Counted from the first letter of the stretch, positions 1-8,966 are shown. The stretch is 64,000 nt of DNA from Candidatus Peregrinibacteria bacterium (GCA_016932495.1 JAFGCR010000009.1:1-64000); one strand, 5' to 3'. Notes: generated from the letters alone by a model not told the origin. Numbers and translations are program-made.

Positions 1-149
1 AAATTTACATTTCGTAGTCCTGCACTTCAGTCGTCCATTCGGACTCCTTCCGTTCCGGATCGCGTCACTCGCTACTTACTGGGGGAAGGAAAAGAAAAAT
101 AAACAAAAAGAAAAAAAGTTTGACTTTCTGTCTAAAATCCTTAAACTAC

Positions 150-262
150 TCCTTGTCGCAGACAGTCGGCATCCCTGAACGGGTACAAGTCCTACCGAGA
201 CAAACAGCATCATTCTTACCTTTTGAATGTCTCGTTTGTATCTGCACAACCGAGATTTTTTA
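150..262 (+). ncRNA. Ribosomal protein L10 leader (autoregulatory mRNA leader)
   Basis: GACAGTCGGCATC...GTCCTACCGAGAC resembles the L10-leader kink-turn region, directly upstream of rplJ-rplL. Confidence 0.6.
230..261 (+). terminator. Attenuator (intrinsic terminator) in rplJ leader
   Basis: TCTCG(T)TTGT-ATCTGC-ACAA(C)CGAGA followed by TTTTTT; GTCTCG (229-234) can alternatively pair with CGAGAC (196-201). Confidence 0.6.
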
Positions 263-273
263 ATTAAATTATC

Positions 274-957
274 ATGGCTATAACCAAAGACCAAAAAACT
301 CAAATTCTACAGGAACTGGTAGACAAATTCGGCCGCTCTAAATCCGTTGTATTCTCCGATTACCGCGGATTGGATGTGGCAAGTGTTTCTGATCTTCGCA
401 ATAAACTCCGCGAAAAGGATGCCGAAACAAAAGTCGCCAAAAAGACGCTGATCAAATTGGCCGCCAAAGAGAACAATATCGATGGGCTGGGCGATGAGAT
501 GTTAACAGGACCGGTATCCGCGACTTTTTCATACGAAGACGAGATGGCGGGCCTGAAAGTCCTGTTTAATTTTTCTAAAGTAAACGAAAACCTCAAACTT
601 TTGGGCGGAGTAATCAACGGCGAAGTGGTTGGTGCGGATGAAATTATTCAGCTGGCCAAACTACCGGGCCGCGAAGAATTACTGGCCAAACTCATCGGCT
701 CTATGAACGCGCCGGTTTCCGGCTTTGTAGGGATTCTTGGGAATCTACTGGGCGGTTTTGTCCGTGTTCTGAATGCGTATAAAGACACGCTTCCGGCAGA
801 AGCTGTGCAGGAAGCACCAAAAGAAGAGCCCGCTCCGGTAGCCGAGACACCCGCACCTGCCGAAGAATCAGTATCCACCGATACGGCAGGGCCGCAAGGC
901 GACGCCGTAGAGACGGCTCAGGAACCGTCTCAGGAGGAAGAGAAAAAGGAGGAGTAA
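274..957 (+). CDS. rplJ: 50S ribosomal protein L10 with acidic Pro/Ala/Glu-rich C-terminal extension
   Basis: MAITKDQKTQILQELVDKF...VVFSDYRGLDVASVSDLRNKLR; synteny with rplL. Confidence 0.95.
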   Translation: MAITKDQKTQILQELVDKFGRSKSVVFSDYRGLDVASVSDLRNKLREKDAETKVAKKTLIKLAAKENNIDGLGDEMLTGPVSATFSYEDEMAGLKVLFNFSKVNENLKLLGGVINGEVVGADEIIQLAKLPGREELLAKLIGSMNAPVSGFVGILGNLLGGFVRVLNAYKDTLPAEAVQEAPKEEPAPVAETPAPAEESVSTDTAGPQGDAVETAQEPSQEEEKKEE

Positions 958-974
958 ATTGTCTTATTTACAAA

Positions 975-1002
975 TTTTTAATTTTAAATCTTTAATCTTT
1001 AA
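975..1002. repeat. Four tandem heptamers (TTTTTAA TTTTAAA TCTTTAA TCTTTAA) before rplL
   Basis: Direct reading; strict 7-bp period. Confidence 0.7.
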
Positions 1003-1013
1003 TCTAAATTATT

Positions 1014-1427
1014 ATGTCCGACGAAGAAAAGAAAGACATTAAACTCTCCAAAGCCGCTCAGGGTATTTTGGATGAGGTCAAAAAACTCAGTGTTCTTGAA
1101 TTGGCCGACCTCGTGAAGGCCATGGAAGAAGAGTTCGGTGTTTCCGCAGCTGCCCCTGTGGCAGTCGCTGGCGCCGCTCCTGCTGCCGGTGGTGACGCTG
1201 GTGCCGCTGAAGAAAAAAATTCTTTTGATGTTGAGCTGACCGCTGGCGGCAGCCAGAAGATCGCCTGCATCAAAGTCGTCCGCGAGATCACTGGTCTGGG
1301 CTTAAAAGAAGCCAAAGATATGGTCGATGGCGCGCCGAAAGTGATCAAAGAAGGCGTGAAGAAAGCGGAAGCGGAGGAAATGCAGAAAAAATTAGAGGAA
1401 GCGGGTGCAACTGTTACCCTGAAATAG
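1014..1427 (+). CDS. rplL: 50S ribosomal protein L7/L12
   Basis: C-terminal [49 protein letters not shown]. Confidence 0.97.
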   Translation: MSDEEKKDIKLSKAAQGILDEVKKLSVLELADLVKAMEEEFGVSAAAPVAVAGAAPAAGGDAGAAEEKNSFDVELTAGGSQKIACIKVVREITGLGLKEAKDMVDGAPKVIKEGVKKAEAEEMQKKLEEAGATVTLK

Positions 1428-1448
1428 TTTTGTTTAAACTGAAATCCT

Positions 1449-1483
1449 ACCCTGCACCCCACACCCTTGGTGTGCAGGGTTTT
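1449..1483 (+). terminator. Intrinsic terminator after rplL
   Basis: ACCCTGCAC...GTGCAGGGTTTT hairpin. Confidence 0.7.
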
Positions 1484-1528
1484 GCTTGCCTGACGGCATT
1501 GACCCCGACCCTTTTAAAGTGGTAACTT

Positions 1529-2980
1529 TTGAAAGTAAAAAACCGTTTTATGAATTCTTTCCGGACACGAAAAATTCGACAAAAACCACCCCTGAAACTG
1601 GGGAAAAAGCTGAAAGACGGATTTTCCGGTTGCTTTCGGCTCATCATCGGCGGCGGAAAAAAACACTGGAGCTACATAGTCGCTTTTCTCTTACTTCTTG
1701 TAGGCGCTTTGGTGGTTTTTAGGGTGACCGGCGGGATTTATCGGACCCTTCAGGATTTTAGCCCCGAAGATATGGTGCTTGCCCTTGGATCCGAATTGAA
1801 ACAGGATGAATACGGTTACACGAATATGATTTTACTGGGGGATGGAGGGCATGTCCGGGACGGGGCGGACCTGATCGATACCATCATGGTCACCAGCATT
1901 GATCTGGCCGGGAATAAGGTTTCTCTTTTTTCAATCCCCAGGGATTATTACGTGTGGAGCGATGAATACGGGGACGCGAAGATCAATGAACTTTATCGCA
2001 ACAACAAAAATAAAATGGGTGAAGAAGGGGCTTTTGATGCCTTTAAAGATGTCACAGGAGAGATCACGAATCTCGATATCCATTACTATGCCCGCGTGGA
2101 TTTTAACGCGTTTGTGGATGTGGTGGATAGCTTAGGAGGAGTTACCGTGGATGTTAAAGAGCCGATTTATGATCCTTATTACCCGAATGAAACCGATGAT
2201 GGTTACACGGTCTTCGAGGTCGATGCCGGCCTGCAGGAAATGAATGGTGAAACCGCCCTCAAATTCGTCCGCAGCCGGAAGACCACCTCTGATTTTGACC
2301 GGGCGGCTCGCCAGCAGCAGGTGTTGATGGCGATCCAGGATAAGGCCCTGTCGAGCGGGGTGCTGAAAGCCAATACGATTAAAAAGCTCTATCAATCCCT
2401 TAAAGACAATGTAAACACCGACCTGACTGTCCGTGAAATGATCGCTTTAGCCTCATTTGCCAAAAATTTTGACCGTAAAAACATGGTTTCTAAGGTCATC
2501 CATGATGACCCGGGCGCGGATGGCGGGTTTTTGTACACGCCGGAGCGGAAATACTATAACGGTCAGTTTGTTTTGGTGCCCGACGGGGACAATATGGATC
2601 TTATCCACCATTATGCTGACCTCATCTTCCATCATCGGGATGTACTGATAAACCCTGTGCGGATCGAAATCCTGAACGCCACCAAAGAAGCGGGAATCGC
2701 ACGGGTAGTGGCCAGCCATTTAAACCGTTTTGGTTTTGATATCATGAATATCGACAATCTTTTCGATGAACAGGGAGAGCGGAAGTATGTCGAAAAGAGC
2801 TTTATCCGCTATAATCATTGGGAGGTGGATGCGGAAGGGAATGTGATTCCCCGCGATCAGACCACGCTGGATGTTCTGGGCGGTTTTATTAAAGGGGAGC
2901 CCATCCCCAGCAGCCAGTCCCAGCCGGAGGACGAAGTGGATATTTCTATTGTGCTCGGTAAGGACTACGAAATCTATTGA
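1529..2980 (+). CDS. LCP (LytR-CpsA-Psr) family protein with C-terminal LytR_C-like domain
   Basis: N-terminal TM; LIDTIMVTSIDLAGNKVSLFSIPRDYYV; INELYR; FVRSRKTTSDFDRAARQQQVL. Confidence 0.87.
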   Translation: MKVKNRFMNSFRTRKIRQKPPLKLGKKLKDGFSGCFRLIIGGGKKHWSYIVAFLLLLVGALVVFRVTGGIYRTLQDFSPEDMVLALGSELKQDEYGYTNMILLGDGGHVRDGADLIDTIMVTSIDLAGNKVSLFSIPRDYYVWSDEYGDAKINELYRNNKNKMGEEGAFDAFKDVTGEITNLDIHYYARVDFNAFVDVVDSLGGVTVDVKEPIYDPYYPNETDDGYTVFEVDAGLQEMNGETALKFVRSRKTTSDFDRAARQQQVLMAIQDKALSSGVLKANTIKKLYQSLKDNVNTDLTVREMIALASFAKNFDRKNMVSKVIHDDPGADGGFLYTPERKYYNGQFVLVPDGDNMDLIHHYADLIFHHRDVLINPVRIEILNATKEAGIARVVASHLNRFGFDIMNIDNLFDEQGERKYVEKSFIRYNHWEVDAEGNVIPRDQTTLDVLGGFIKGEPIPSSQSQPEDEVDISIVLGKDYEIY

Positions 2981-3032
2981 TCATTCCCTTGCTTTTAAGA
3001 GCGTGTTAGTATAAAATTCCCACGCCTTACAA

Positions 3033-3103
3033 ATTGAAGATTGAAAATTCAAAATTGAAAATTCGAAAGACTCAATCTTTAATTTTAAATCTTTAATTTT
3101 CAA
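3033..3103. repeat. Heptamer inverted-repeat block (ATTGAAG ATTGAAA ATTCAAA ATTGAAA ATTCGAA / TCTTTAA TTTTAAA TCTTTAA TTTTCAA)
   Basis: Direct reading; period 7 in both arms. Confidence 0.75.
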
Positions 3104-3112
3104 TAAATTATT

Positions 3113-3481
3113 ATGCCCATCACTAGACAAGCGATCAAACGGGTAAAGCAAGATAAAGCCCGCACCGCGCGCAACAAGCATTACAACAACCACATGAAAT
3201 CCATGGTCAAGCTGATGCTTGGTTATATCCAGAAAAAGGAAACCGATAAAGCGGTCAAGATCTTCCCGAAGGTCGTCAGCGCTATCGATGTCTGTGCGAA
3301 GAAGAACCTTATTCATAAAAACAACGCGGCCCGTAAAAAAGCCCGTCTGCAGAAGGCGTTAAGCAATATTCAGAAAGGGGGAGGTGAAAAAACGGAACCG
3401 AAAGAGGTTAAAGAGGTAAAGAAAGCCCCGAAAAAGGAAAAAGCCCCTAAAACTGAGAAGAAAGCCGCTAAGAAAAAGTAA
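3113..3481 (+). CDS. rpsT: 30S ribosomal protein S20 with Lys-rich C-terminal tail
   Basis: MPITRQAIKRVKQDKARTARNKHYNNHMKSMVK...IHKNNAARKKARLQKAL. Confidence 0.93.
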   Translation: MPITRQAIKRVKQDKARTARNKHYNNHMKSMVKLMLGYIQKKETDKAVKIFPKVVSAIDVCAKKNLIHKNNAARKKARLQKALSNIQKGGGEKTEPKEVKEVKKAPKKEKAPKTEKKAAKKK

Positions 3482-3900
3482 TGAGCAAAGGTAAATACCT
3501 CGCCATTGATTACGGAGACCGTCGCGTTGGACTGGCCATATCTGATTTTGATAAACAGATCGCCTTCCCGCGCGATTTTTTGGAATATAAGAAAACCGAT
3601 GAACTGATTGATCAGATCAAAATATTCTGCAGGGAAGGGCAGATCATTAAGGTGATTGTCGGATTACCTGTGGAAATGGACGGGACAATGGGGGAACGGG
3701 TGATTAAAACCTACGAATTCGGCGATAAACTCAAAAAAGCCATCCATCCCACCCCCGTGGAATATTTTGACGAACGCCTGACGACCAAAGAGGCCACCAG
3801 AAAACTCCATCAGCAGGGAATTAAGGAGCGTGAGCAGAAAGGGCAGAAAGATATGGTGTCTGCGCAGATTATTCTGGAGGCATATCTTAAAAACATGTGA
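3481..3900 (+). CDS. ruvX: Holliday junction resolvase-like RuvX/YqgF
   Basis: LAIDYGDRRVGLAISD; VGLPVEMDGTMGE; YFDERLTTKEA. Confidence 0.92.
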   Translation: MSKGKYLAIDYGDRRVGLAISDFDKQIAFPRDFLEYKKTDELIDQIKIFCREGQIIKVIVGLPVEMDGTMGERVIKTYEFGDKLKKAIHPTPVEYFDERLTTKEATRKLHQQGIKEREQKGQKDMVSAQIILEAYLKNM

Positions 3901-3958
3901 CATTTGACAGGTAACATGTGACTTTTTTGGTCAGCTGTCAAAGGTCAATTGTCAAATG
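3893..3958. repeat. 4+4 heptamer hairpin between convergent ruvX and nadE
   Basis: ACATGTG ACATTTG ACAGGTA ACATGTG -acttttttgg- TCAGCTG TCAAAGG TCAATTG TCAAATG. Confidence 0.9.
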
Positions 3959-4676
3959 TAATAACAGGAGGTCCTTCGTTTTTATGCTCATTCGCCTTCA
4001 TCCGGTCAAATAGCTTCTGCTCATCCTCGGTTGATGGTTTTTTACCAGCTTCGAATTTTTTCAAAATCGAATCAATCTCCGCGTACTGCAGACCGATCTC
4101 TTCTTCATCACTCTGATCTCGCATCAGTTCTGCGGAGGCAGTTTTATGCACAATGATCTCCGGTAAGCCTAAATACTCACTCATTTTCCATACATCGGTT
4201 TTATAAAGGTTGCCGATAGGCAGTATATCCGTAGCGCCATCCCCGTGTTTTGTAAAATAACCCAGCATCAGTTCCGTCTTATTGCCGGTGCCCAGCACGA
4301 TGGCGTTGTGGGTATTGGCGTAATGGTAAAGAAGCGTCATACGCACGCGCGCCTGGATATTCATTTTAGCTAAGCTGGAAGACCGCCATGGCAGTTTTTC
4401 GTAGGCATCGATAAACGGGTTGATAAGAATGACATGTGATTGAATGCCCAGCTCCCTGGCCCAGTCGACGGCGTCCTGAACATTTTGGGGTTTATTTACG
4501 CCCTCATTCGGTAAGATCAGGGCGGTGACATTTTCTTTTCCAAGAGCCATCACACCCAGTTTAGCGGTTAGCGCGCTATCGACGCCGCCGCTTAAACCGA
4601 CAACCGCTTTTGAAATACCTACTTTTTTAAAGTACGCCGAAAGTTCAGCAACAATGTGGTCTGCTTTTTTCTGCAT
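3945..4676 (-). CDS. nadE: NH3-dependent NAD+ synthetase
   Basis: AVVGLSGGVDSALTAKL; LGTGNKTELMLGYFTKHGDGATDILPIGNLYKT. Confidence 0.94.
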   Translation of the reverse strand: MQKKADHIVAELSAYFKKVGISKAVVGLSGGVDSALTAKLGVMALGKENVTALILPNEGVNKPQNVQDAVDWARELGIQSHVILINPFIDAYEKLPWRSSSLAKMNIQARVRMTLLYHYANTHNAIVLGTGNKTELMLGYFTKHGDGATDILPIGNLYKTDVWKMSEYLGLPEIIVHKTASAELMRDQSDEEEIGLQYAEIDSILKKFEAGKKPSTEDEQKLFDRMKANEHKNEGPPVITFDN

Positions 4677-4678
4677 GA

Positions 4679-5548
4679 TTACCGGCTTCCAAGGTTAAGC
4701 ATCGGAAGGATATCATCCGGCAGAACACCCCAGTTGATATCGGGCGCCATTTTCTGAACAAATTCATACTGGATGACTTGCGGGTTCGCCCGCAGGGTCT
4801 CACCTTTTAAACGAATGGCCTCGGCGTCCGCTTCCGCTTCAATGATCTTCTTTTCCTTCAGCTTTTCCGCCTCCAGCCGTTGGAACTCTGCTTTCTGGAT
4901 CTTTTGTTCCGCTACTTGCTTCTCTTCAATGGCGCTGGCGTATTCGGGAGAGAAGGCGATATGACGTAAAAGGACGCTTTCCAGTATAATATCTTTTTCG
5001 GCAAAAAGTTTTTTAATCACTTCATTGATTTTAACCTCCGCTTCGGCACGTTTTTTGGCATAGACGTCGATGGCGCTGTAATTGGCGATCACGGCGCGGA
5101 TCTGGCTGCGGGAGATGGTGCGGACGATCTTCTGGATATAATCCGGCCCCACGCTCTGGAAAAGCTCTGCGGCTTTGTCACGGTCCACATGAAAAAGCAC
5201 CGTGGCATCCACCTTGACCGTCTGGCCATCTGCCGTCGGCGCAGTCATGCTGTCATCGCTGTAAATCGCCCCTTCACCGGGCGATACGCTCATGGTGTAT
5301 TCCTGGGTGCGTACGTCCATCAGGTACGAAACCTGCCAGAAGGGGATTTTAAGGTGCAGACCTTCGGGCAGTTCTTTTGCAAGCACCCCGCGCCCGCGGT
5401 CATAAATTATCCCCACATGCCCCGGAGGAACCGAGACAAGCCCGTCTAAAATGATTAAAAAGACAACGATGGCAATCGCGATGCCGATTAAATTCTTCCC
5501 CTTCATCTGAAATTGCGGAAAGCGGGGTATTGGTGGAAATTGAGGCAT
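4679..5548 (-). CDS. SPFH/prohibitin-family membrane protein
   Basis: N-terminal TM, VPPGHVGIIYDRG, coiled AEKLKEKKIIEAEADAEAIRLKGETLRANPQVIQYEFVQKM. Confidence 0.85.
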   Translation of the reverse strand: MPQFPPIPRFPQFQMKGKNLIGIAIAIVVFLIILDGLVSVPPGHVGIIYDRGRGVLAKELPEGLHLKIPFWQVSYLMDVRTQEYTMSVSPGEGAIYSDDSMTAPTADGQTVKVDATVLFHVDRDKAAELFQSVGPDYIQKIVRTISRSQIRAVIANYSAIDVYAKKRAEAEVKINEVIKKLFAEKDIILESVLLRHIAFSPEYASAIEEKQVAEQKIQKAEFQRLEAEKLKEKKIIEAEADAEAIRLKGETLRANPQVIQYEFVQKMAPDINWGVLPDDILPMLNLGSR

Positions 5549-5596
5549 GATTTTGATGGTTAGAGTGTGTCGTCATTATAGCAGAAAGAGAGGCGG

Positions 5597-5624
5597 TTAC
5601 AACCAAAGCGCGGAATGATATAAT
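5597..5624 (+). promoter_or_regulatory. Putative sigma-70-like promoter
   Basis: TTACAA-16 nt-TATAAT upstream of the 5646 ORF. Confidence 0.4.
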
Positions 5625-5645
5625 ACGCCTGTTAAATTTATATTT

Positions 5646-6317
5646 ATGGAAGACAGGATAAAAAAAGAAATCATTGCTGGTATCACTGTTTTTGAGAAGC
5701 ATTTGCCCGAATCGATTCATAATCAGATTTTGCTTACCGGAGGAAGCGCCGCCTTTCTGTATGGTTCCGACAGGCCATTTTCAAAAGACATCGATTTTGA
5801 ATTGCCGAAAACAGCTGTTCCGGAAATTGAAAACATACTAAAAGTGCGTTTCGAATACCATCGGGAAAAGCCCATTTTTCATTCCCTGAAGGCCACATTT
5901 TCAGAAGGAAATGAGGCGTACGATCTTATTGCCGAGTCGGTTATTCAGCCGGCTGGGCATCCCGAATCTTACACGGTTTATTTAACGGATGACATTCTTG
6001 GGAAAAGAAAAATATTTAATATAAACGGCCAGACCCTTTATCTGATTCCGAAAGAGCTTCTCGTTCTCATCAAACTGCTGGCCGGACGTGGGGAGGAGCT
6101 TGGGAAGTACGATTTATATGATGTTTGGAAGATCATGGTAGCAGGTAAGGATTTTGATTACGCTTTTTTCGCAGGATTGGTGAGCCAGTTTTGCCGGCCG
6201 CTTGAAAAATCCCTGCCGCTTCTTTCAGAGAACGTGCGGAAGATTTTAACGGAACATCCGGCCGGTCAGCTTAAGTGGCTTTCGGAGGCCCTAGCTTCTC
6301 TTCAGCCATCTGCCTGA
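5646..6317 (+). CDS. Nucleotidyltransferase-fold protein (AbiEii-like)
   Basis: LLTGGSAAFLYGSDRPFSKDIDFELP resembles an NTase GGS...DxD core. Confidence 0.5.
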   Translation: MEDRIKKEIIAGITVFEKHLPESIHNQILLTGGSAAFLYGSDRPFSKDIDFELPKTAVPEIENILKVRFEYHREKPIFHSLKATFSEGNEAYDLIAESVIQPAGHPESYTVYLTDDILGKRKIFNINGQTLYLIPKELLVLIKLLAGRGEELGKYDLYDVWKIMVAGKDFDYAFFAGLVSQFCRPLEKSLPLLSENVRKILTEHPAGQLKWLSEALASLQPSA

Positions 6318-6972
6318 ACGCGTCAATCCCTTCGGGCAGATTTTCCGCCCATATAAAATAGTCAAAGTGGGCCAGCGGGCGGTCTTTCCACTCATTTTCA
6401 ATGAACTGTATGCGTTTTTCGACTTGTGCCGGATCTCCTCCGCGTTTTTGGATGCCGGTGATGATGTCTTCTTTGGGGCGGTTGATAAAAACGGTTGTGA
6501 TCGGGATGTTATCAAAAACAGATTTGACCCCCCGCATCAGACCGGGAAGGTTCTGCTCCCCGCCACCGATCATGATCACATTCCCTTTCGAGATCAGGAA
6601 AATAAGATGGACTGAATCGTAACCGAATTCATCCCCGTCGTATTTTTCGTAATGATAAAAAAACCGTTCTCGCTCTTTCAGATGCTCAAAAAGGTCCTTT
6701 TCCACAAAATAGCCGCTTAACACCTCATTCTCCCCCGGTCGTTTCGGGCGGGTCAGTGTACGGACGAATCGGGAAAACGGATAAGTCCGGTTTTGCTGCA
6801 AAAAACCGTCGATCACCGCGTCTTTTCCGCTGCCGGTGTAACCGAATACAATGAATACGTGGTTGAACTGATACGTGCTGAAATCAAATTCCTGCTCCGC
6901 GTAGGAGCTGGTCATCAGCTTAAATAAATAATCCCTCCGGCCTCTTTGAAGGTGTTTTTCTTTTTCATCCAT
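6271..6972 (-). CDS. Guanylate kinase-like P-loop NTPase
   Basis: FGYTGSGKDAVIDGF P-loop; RTLTRPKRPGENEVLSGYFV; overlaps the 3' end of the convergent NTase gene. Confidence 0.6.
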   Translation of the reverse strand: MDEKEKHLQRGRRDYLFKLMTSSYAEQEFDFSTYQFNHVFIVFGYTGSGKDAVIDGFLQQNRTYPFSRFVRTLTRPKRPGENEVLSGYFVEKDLFEHLKERERFFYHYEKYDGDEFGYDSVHLIFLISKGNVIMIGGGEQNLPGLMRGVKSVFDNIPITTVFINRPKEDIITGIQKRGGDPAQVEKRIQFIENEWKDRPLAHFDYFIWAENLPEGIDAFRQMAEEKLGPPKAT

Positions 6973-7131
6973 GGCTTTTATTTTAAACTGGCCTGATTAT
7001 AGCAAAACCCCGCCGTCTTATTAAGTGATTAGTTATTAAGTATATATATTAACTACCCTTCATAACCAATTACCCTCTTACCCCGGTTATAAAGAAGGGG
7101 ATACTGAATAACTTTAATCCTGAAAAAGGTA

Positions 7132-7161
7132 TTGACGAGGTGAACAAATGTTTACTATACT
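7132..7161 (+). promoter_or_regulatory. Putative sigma-70-like promoter upstream of the S23-like ORF and radA
   Basis: TTGACG-18 nt-TATACT. Confidence 0.5.
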
Positions 7162-7171
7162 TTTTGATGAG

Positions 7172-7199
7172 TTATGAGTTAAGAGTTAAAAATTAAGAG
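7172..7199. repeat. Left arm of heptamer inverted repeat flanking the S23-like ORF
   Basis: TTATGAG TTAAGAG TTAAAAA TTAAGAG. Confidence 0.9.
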
Positions 7200-7207
7200 T
7201 TTTAATT

Positions 7208-7570
7208 ATGAAGAAGAGTATTGTGCAGGAAAAAAGTTATAACTTTGCCATCAAAATAATAAAGTTTTATAAAATTATAAATTTCCAAAAGAAAGAATTT
7301 GTACTGGCAAGACAATTGTTAAGAAGTGGTACATCAATTGGTGCAAATATTGAAGAAGCTTTAGGCGGACAATCTAAAAAAGATTTCATTGCAAAACTAT
7401 CAATAGCTAATAAGGAAGCTCGTGAAACTAATTATTGGATAAGGCTATTAAGAGACACAGATATCCTAAACAAGAATGATAGTGAGAAATTATTGTCTGA
7501 TTGTAGGGAATTGATAAAAATCATTAGCTCGATCTTACTTACATTAAAAAGAAAAACTCTTAACTCTTAA
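7208..7570 (+). CDS. Four helix bundle protein (S23/IVP-like)
   Basis: FYKIINFQKKEFVLARQLLRSGTSIGANIEEALGGQSKKDFIAKLSIANKEARETNYWIRLLRD. Confidence 0.88.
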   Translation: MKKSIVQEKSYNFAIKIIKFYKIINFQKKEFVLARQLLRSGTSIGANIEEALGGQSKKDFIAKLSIANKEARETNYWIRLLRDTDILNKNDSEKLLSDCRELIKIISSILLTLKRKTLNS

Positions 7571-7584
7571 TTTTTAACTCTTAA
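7557..7584. repeat. Right arm of heptamer inverted repeat flanking the S23-like ORF
   Basis: CTCTTAA CTCTTAA TTTTTAA CTCTTAA; 25-bp perfect inverted match between 7177-7201 and 7562-7586. Confidence 0.9.
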
Positions 7585-7595
7585 CTAAATAAAAA

Positions 7596-8903
7596 ATGAA
7601 ACTCAAAACCATTTACATCTGCTCCCAATGTGGCGCAGAAAGCCCCAAATGGGGCGGGCAATGTCTGGGGTGCGGCAGCTGGAATAGTCTGGTGGAGGAT
7701 GTGGTTAATATTGGGAAAAAGGATAAAATCATCTCATCCGTGGCGGTAAAACCGACGATTACGATCAGGCATACATCTAAAAAGAATCAGAGATTATTCA
7801 CACAAATAGTCGAATTCGATCGTGTGGTGGGCGGGGGTTTTATGTCGGATTCAGTAGTCCTTTTGGCCGGTGATCCAGGGATTGGAAAGTCTACGCTAAC
7901 ACTCCAGATCTGTGATTGTATGGCAGGAATAGGGCAGAAGGTACTTTATTTTTCCGGAGAAGAGTCGGTTGATCAGATCACAGACCGCGCCAATCGCCTG
8001 GGAGCCAAAAATCCGATCAGTGTATTGAATCTTAATTCTCTGGAATCCATTCTGGCCACCATTCAATCCGAAAAACCTGGTTTTGTGGTGGTCGATTCGG
8101 TTCAGGTAATGGTCAGCGAGGAGTTAGCCAGTCAGGCTGGCTCAATCTCGCAAGTCCGTTACGTTACCGAACAGCTTATGCAGGTGGCTAAAAGCCAGAA
8201 TATCCCCATTTTGCTTATCGGCCATGTGAACAAAGAGGGCAATTTGGCCGGTCCGCAGGTTCTCACACATCTGGTCGATACGGTTTTATTTCTGGAGGGC
8301 GACCGCTTCCACCAGTTCCGCCTGCTCCGCACCACGAAAAACCGTTTCGGGGCGGTGGATGAGGTGGGGGTATTCGCCATGAAGGAAAGGGGATTGATCG
8401 AAGTCAAAAACCCGTCTGCTTTATTTTTGGAAGGCCGGGCGGAAAATCCCATCGGCTCCGTCATCGTGCTGGTTCTGGAAGGCACACGCACGTTTCTGGT
8501 CGAGGTGCAGGCGCTCACCTCATACACACATTTCGGCTATCCCAAGCGCACCGCCAGTGGGGTGGATATGAACCGTTTGAATATCGTGCTGGCCGTGCTG
8601 GAACGGTATGCCAAAATCAAGCTCGATAACACTGATGTGTTCGTAAACGTGGTCGGCGGCCTCCGGCTTTCGGAGCCGGCCGTGGATCTGGCAATTGCAA
8701 TGGCGGTAGCCAGTTCCAAGCTCAAAAAACCCCTCCCTCCCGATCTGGCGGTGATGGGTGAAATCGGTTTATCCGGCGAAGTGCGGAATGTGACACAGAT
8801 GGAAAAGCGGCTGAAAGAAGCGGAGAAATTAGGATTTAAACAGATTTTGTCCGCCAAGCAGGTGAGGTCGGTGGAGGAGGCGGTGAAGATGTATTTTAAT
8901 TAA
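7596..8903 (+). CDS. radA: DNA repair protein RadA/Sms
   Basis: YICSQCGAESPKWGGQCLGCGSWN zinc finger; LLAGDPGIGKSTL Walker A; Lon-like C-terminus. Confidence 0.97.
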   Translation: MKLKTIYICSQCGAESPKWGGQCLGCGSWNSLVEDVVNIGKKDKIISSVAVKPTITIRHTSKKNQRLFTQIVEFDRVVGGGFMSDSVVLLAGDPGIGKSTLTLQICDCMAGIGQKVLYFSGEESVDQITDRANRLGAKNPISVLNLNSLESILATIQSEKPGFVVVDSVQVMVSEELASQAGSISQVRYVTEQLMQVAKSQNIPILLIGHVNKEGNLAGPQVLTHLVDTVLFLEGDRFHQFRLLRTTKNRFGAVDEVGVFAMKERGLIEVKNPSALFLEGRAENPIGSVIVLVLEGTRTFLVEVQALTSYTHFGYPKRTASGVDMNRLNIVLAVLERYAKIKLDNTDVFVNVVGGLRLSEPAVDLAIAMAVASSKLKKPLPPDLAVMGEIGLSGEVRNVTQMEKRLKEAEKLGFKQILSAKQVRSVEEAVKMYFN

Positions 8904-8914
8904 AATTTATCGTC

Positions 8915-8951
8915 TTTTTTGTCATTCCGACCGAAGCGGAGGAATCCCTTA
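8915..8951. repeat. Left arm of GTCATTTCGACC-type inverted repeat
   Basis: TTTTTTGTCATTCCGACCGAAGCGGAGGAATCCCTTA. Confidence 0.75.
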
Positions 8952-8966
8952 ATGTAATTGGTGATT

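Noticed and set aside
76-303. 75-aa minus-strand ORF at the window start
   Set aside because: Overlaps the L10 leader and rplJ start, with no recognisable protein features.
2981-3316. ORF antisense to rpsT (111 aa) and many other antisense track ORFs (e.g. 17030-17794, 21657-22319, 59834-60571)
   Set aside because: They lie opposite strongly conserved genes, show no recognisable domains, and are composed of reverse-translated conserved codons.
7020-7085. TTAAGTGATTAGTTATTAAG / AACTACCC...AATTACCC words as another 4+4 hairpin
   Set aside because: Unit lengths are irregular and arms do not clearly invert; kept out of the clear set.
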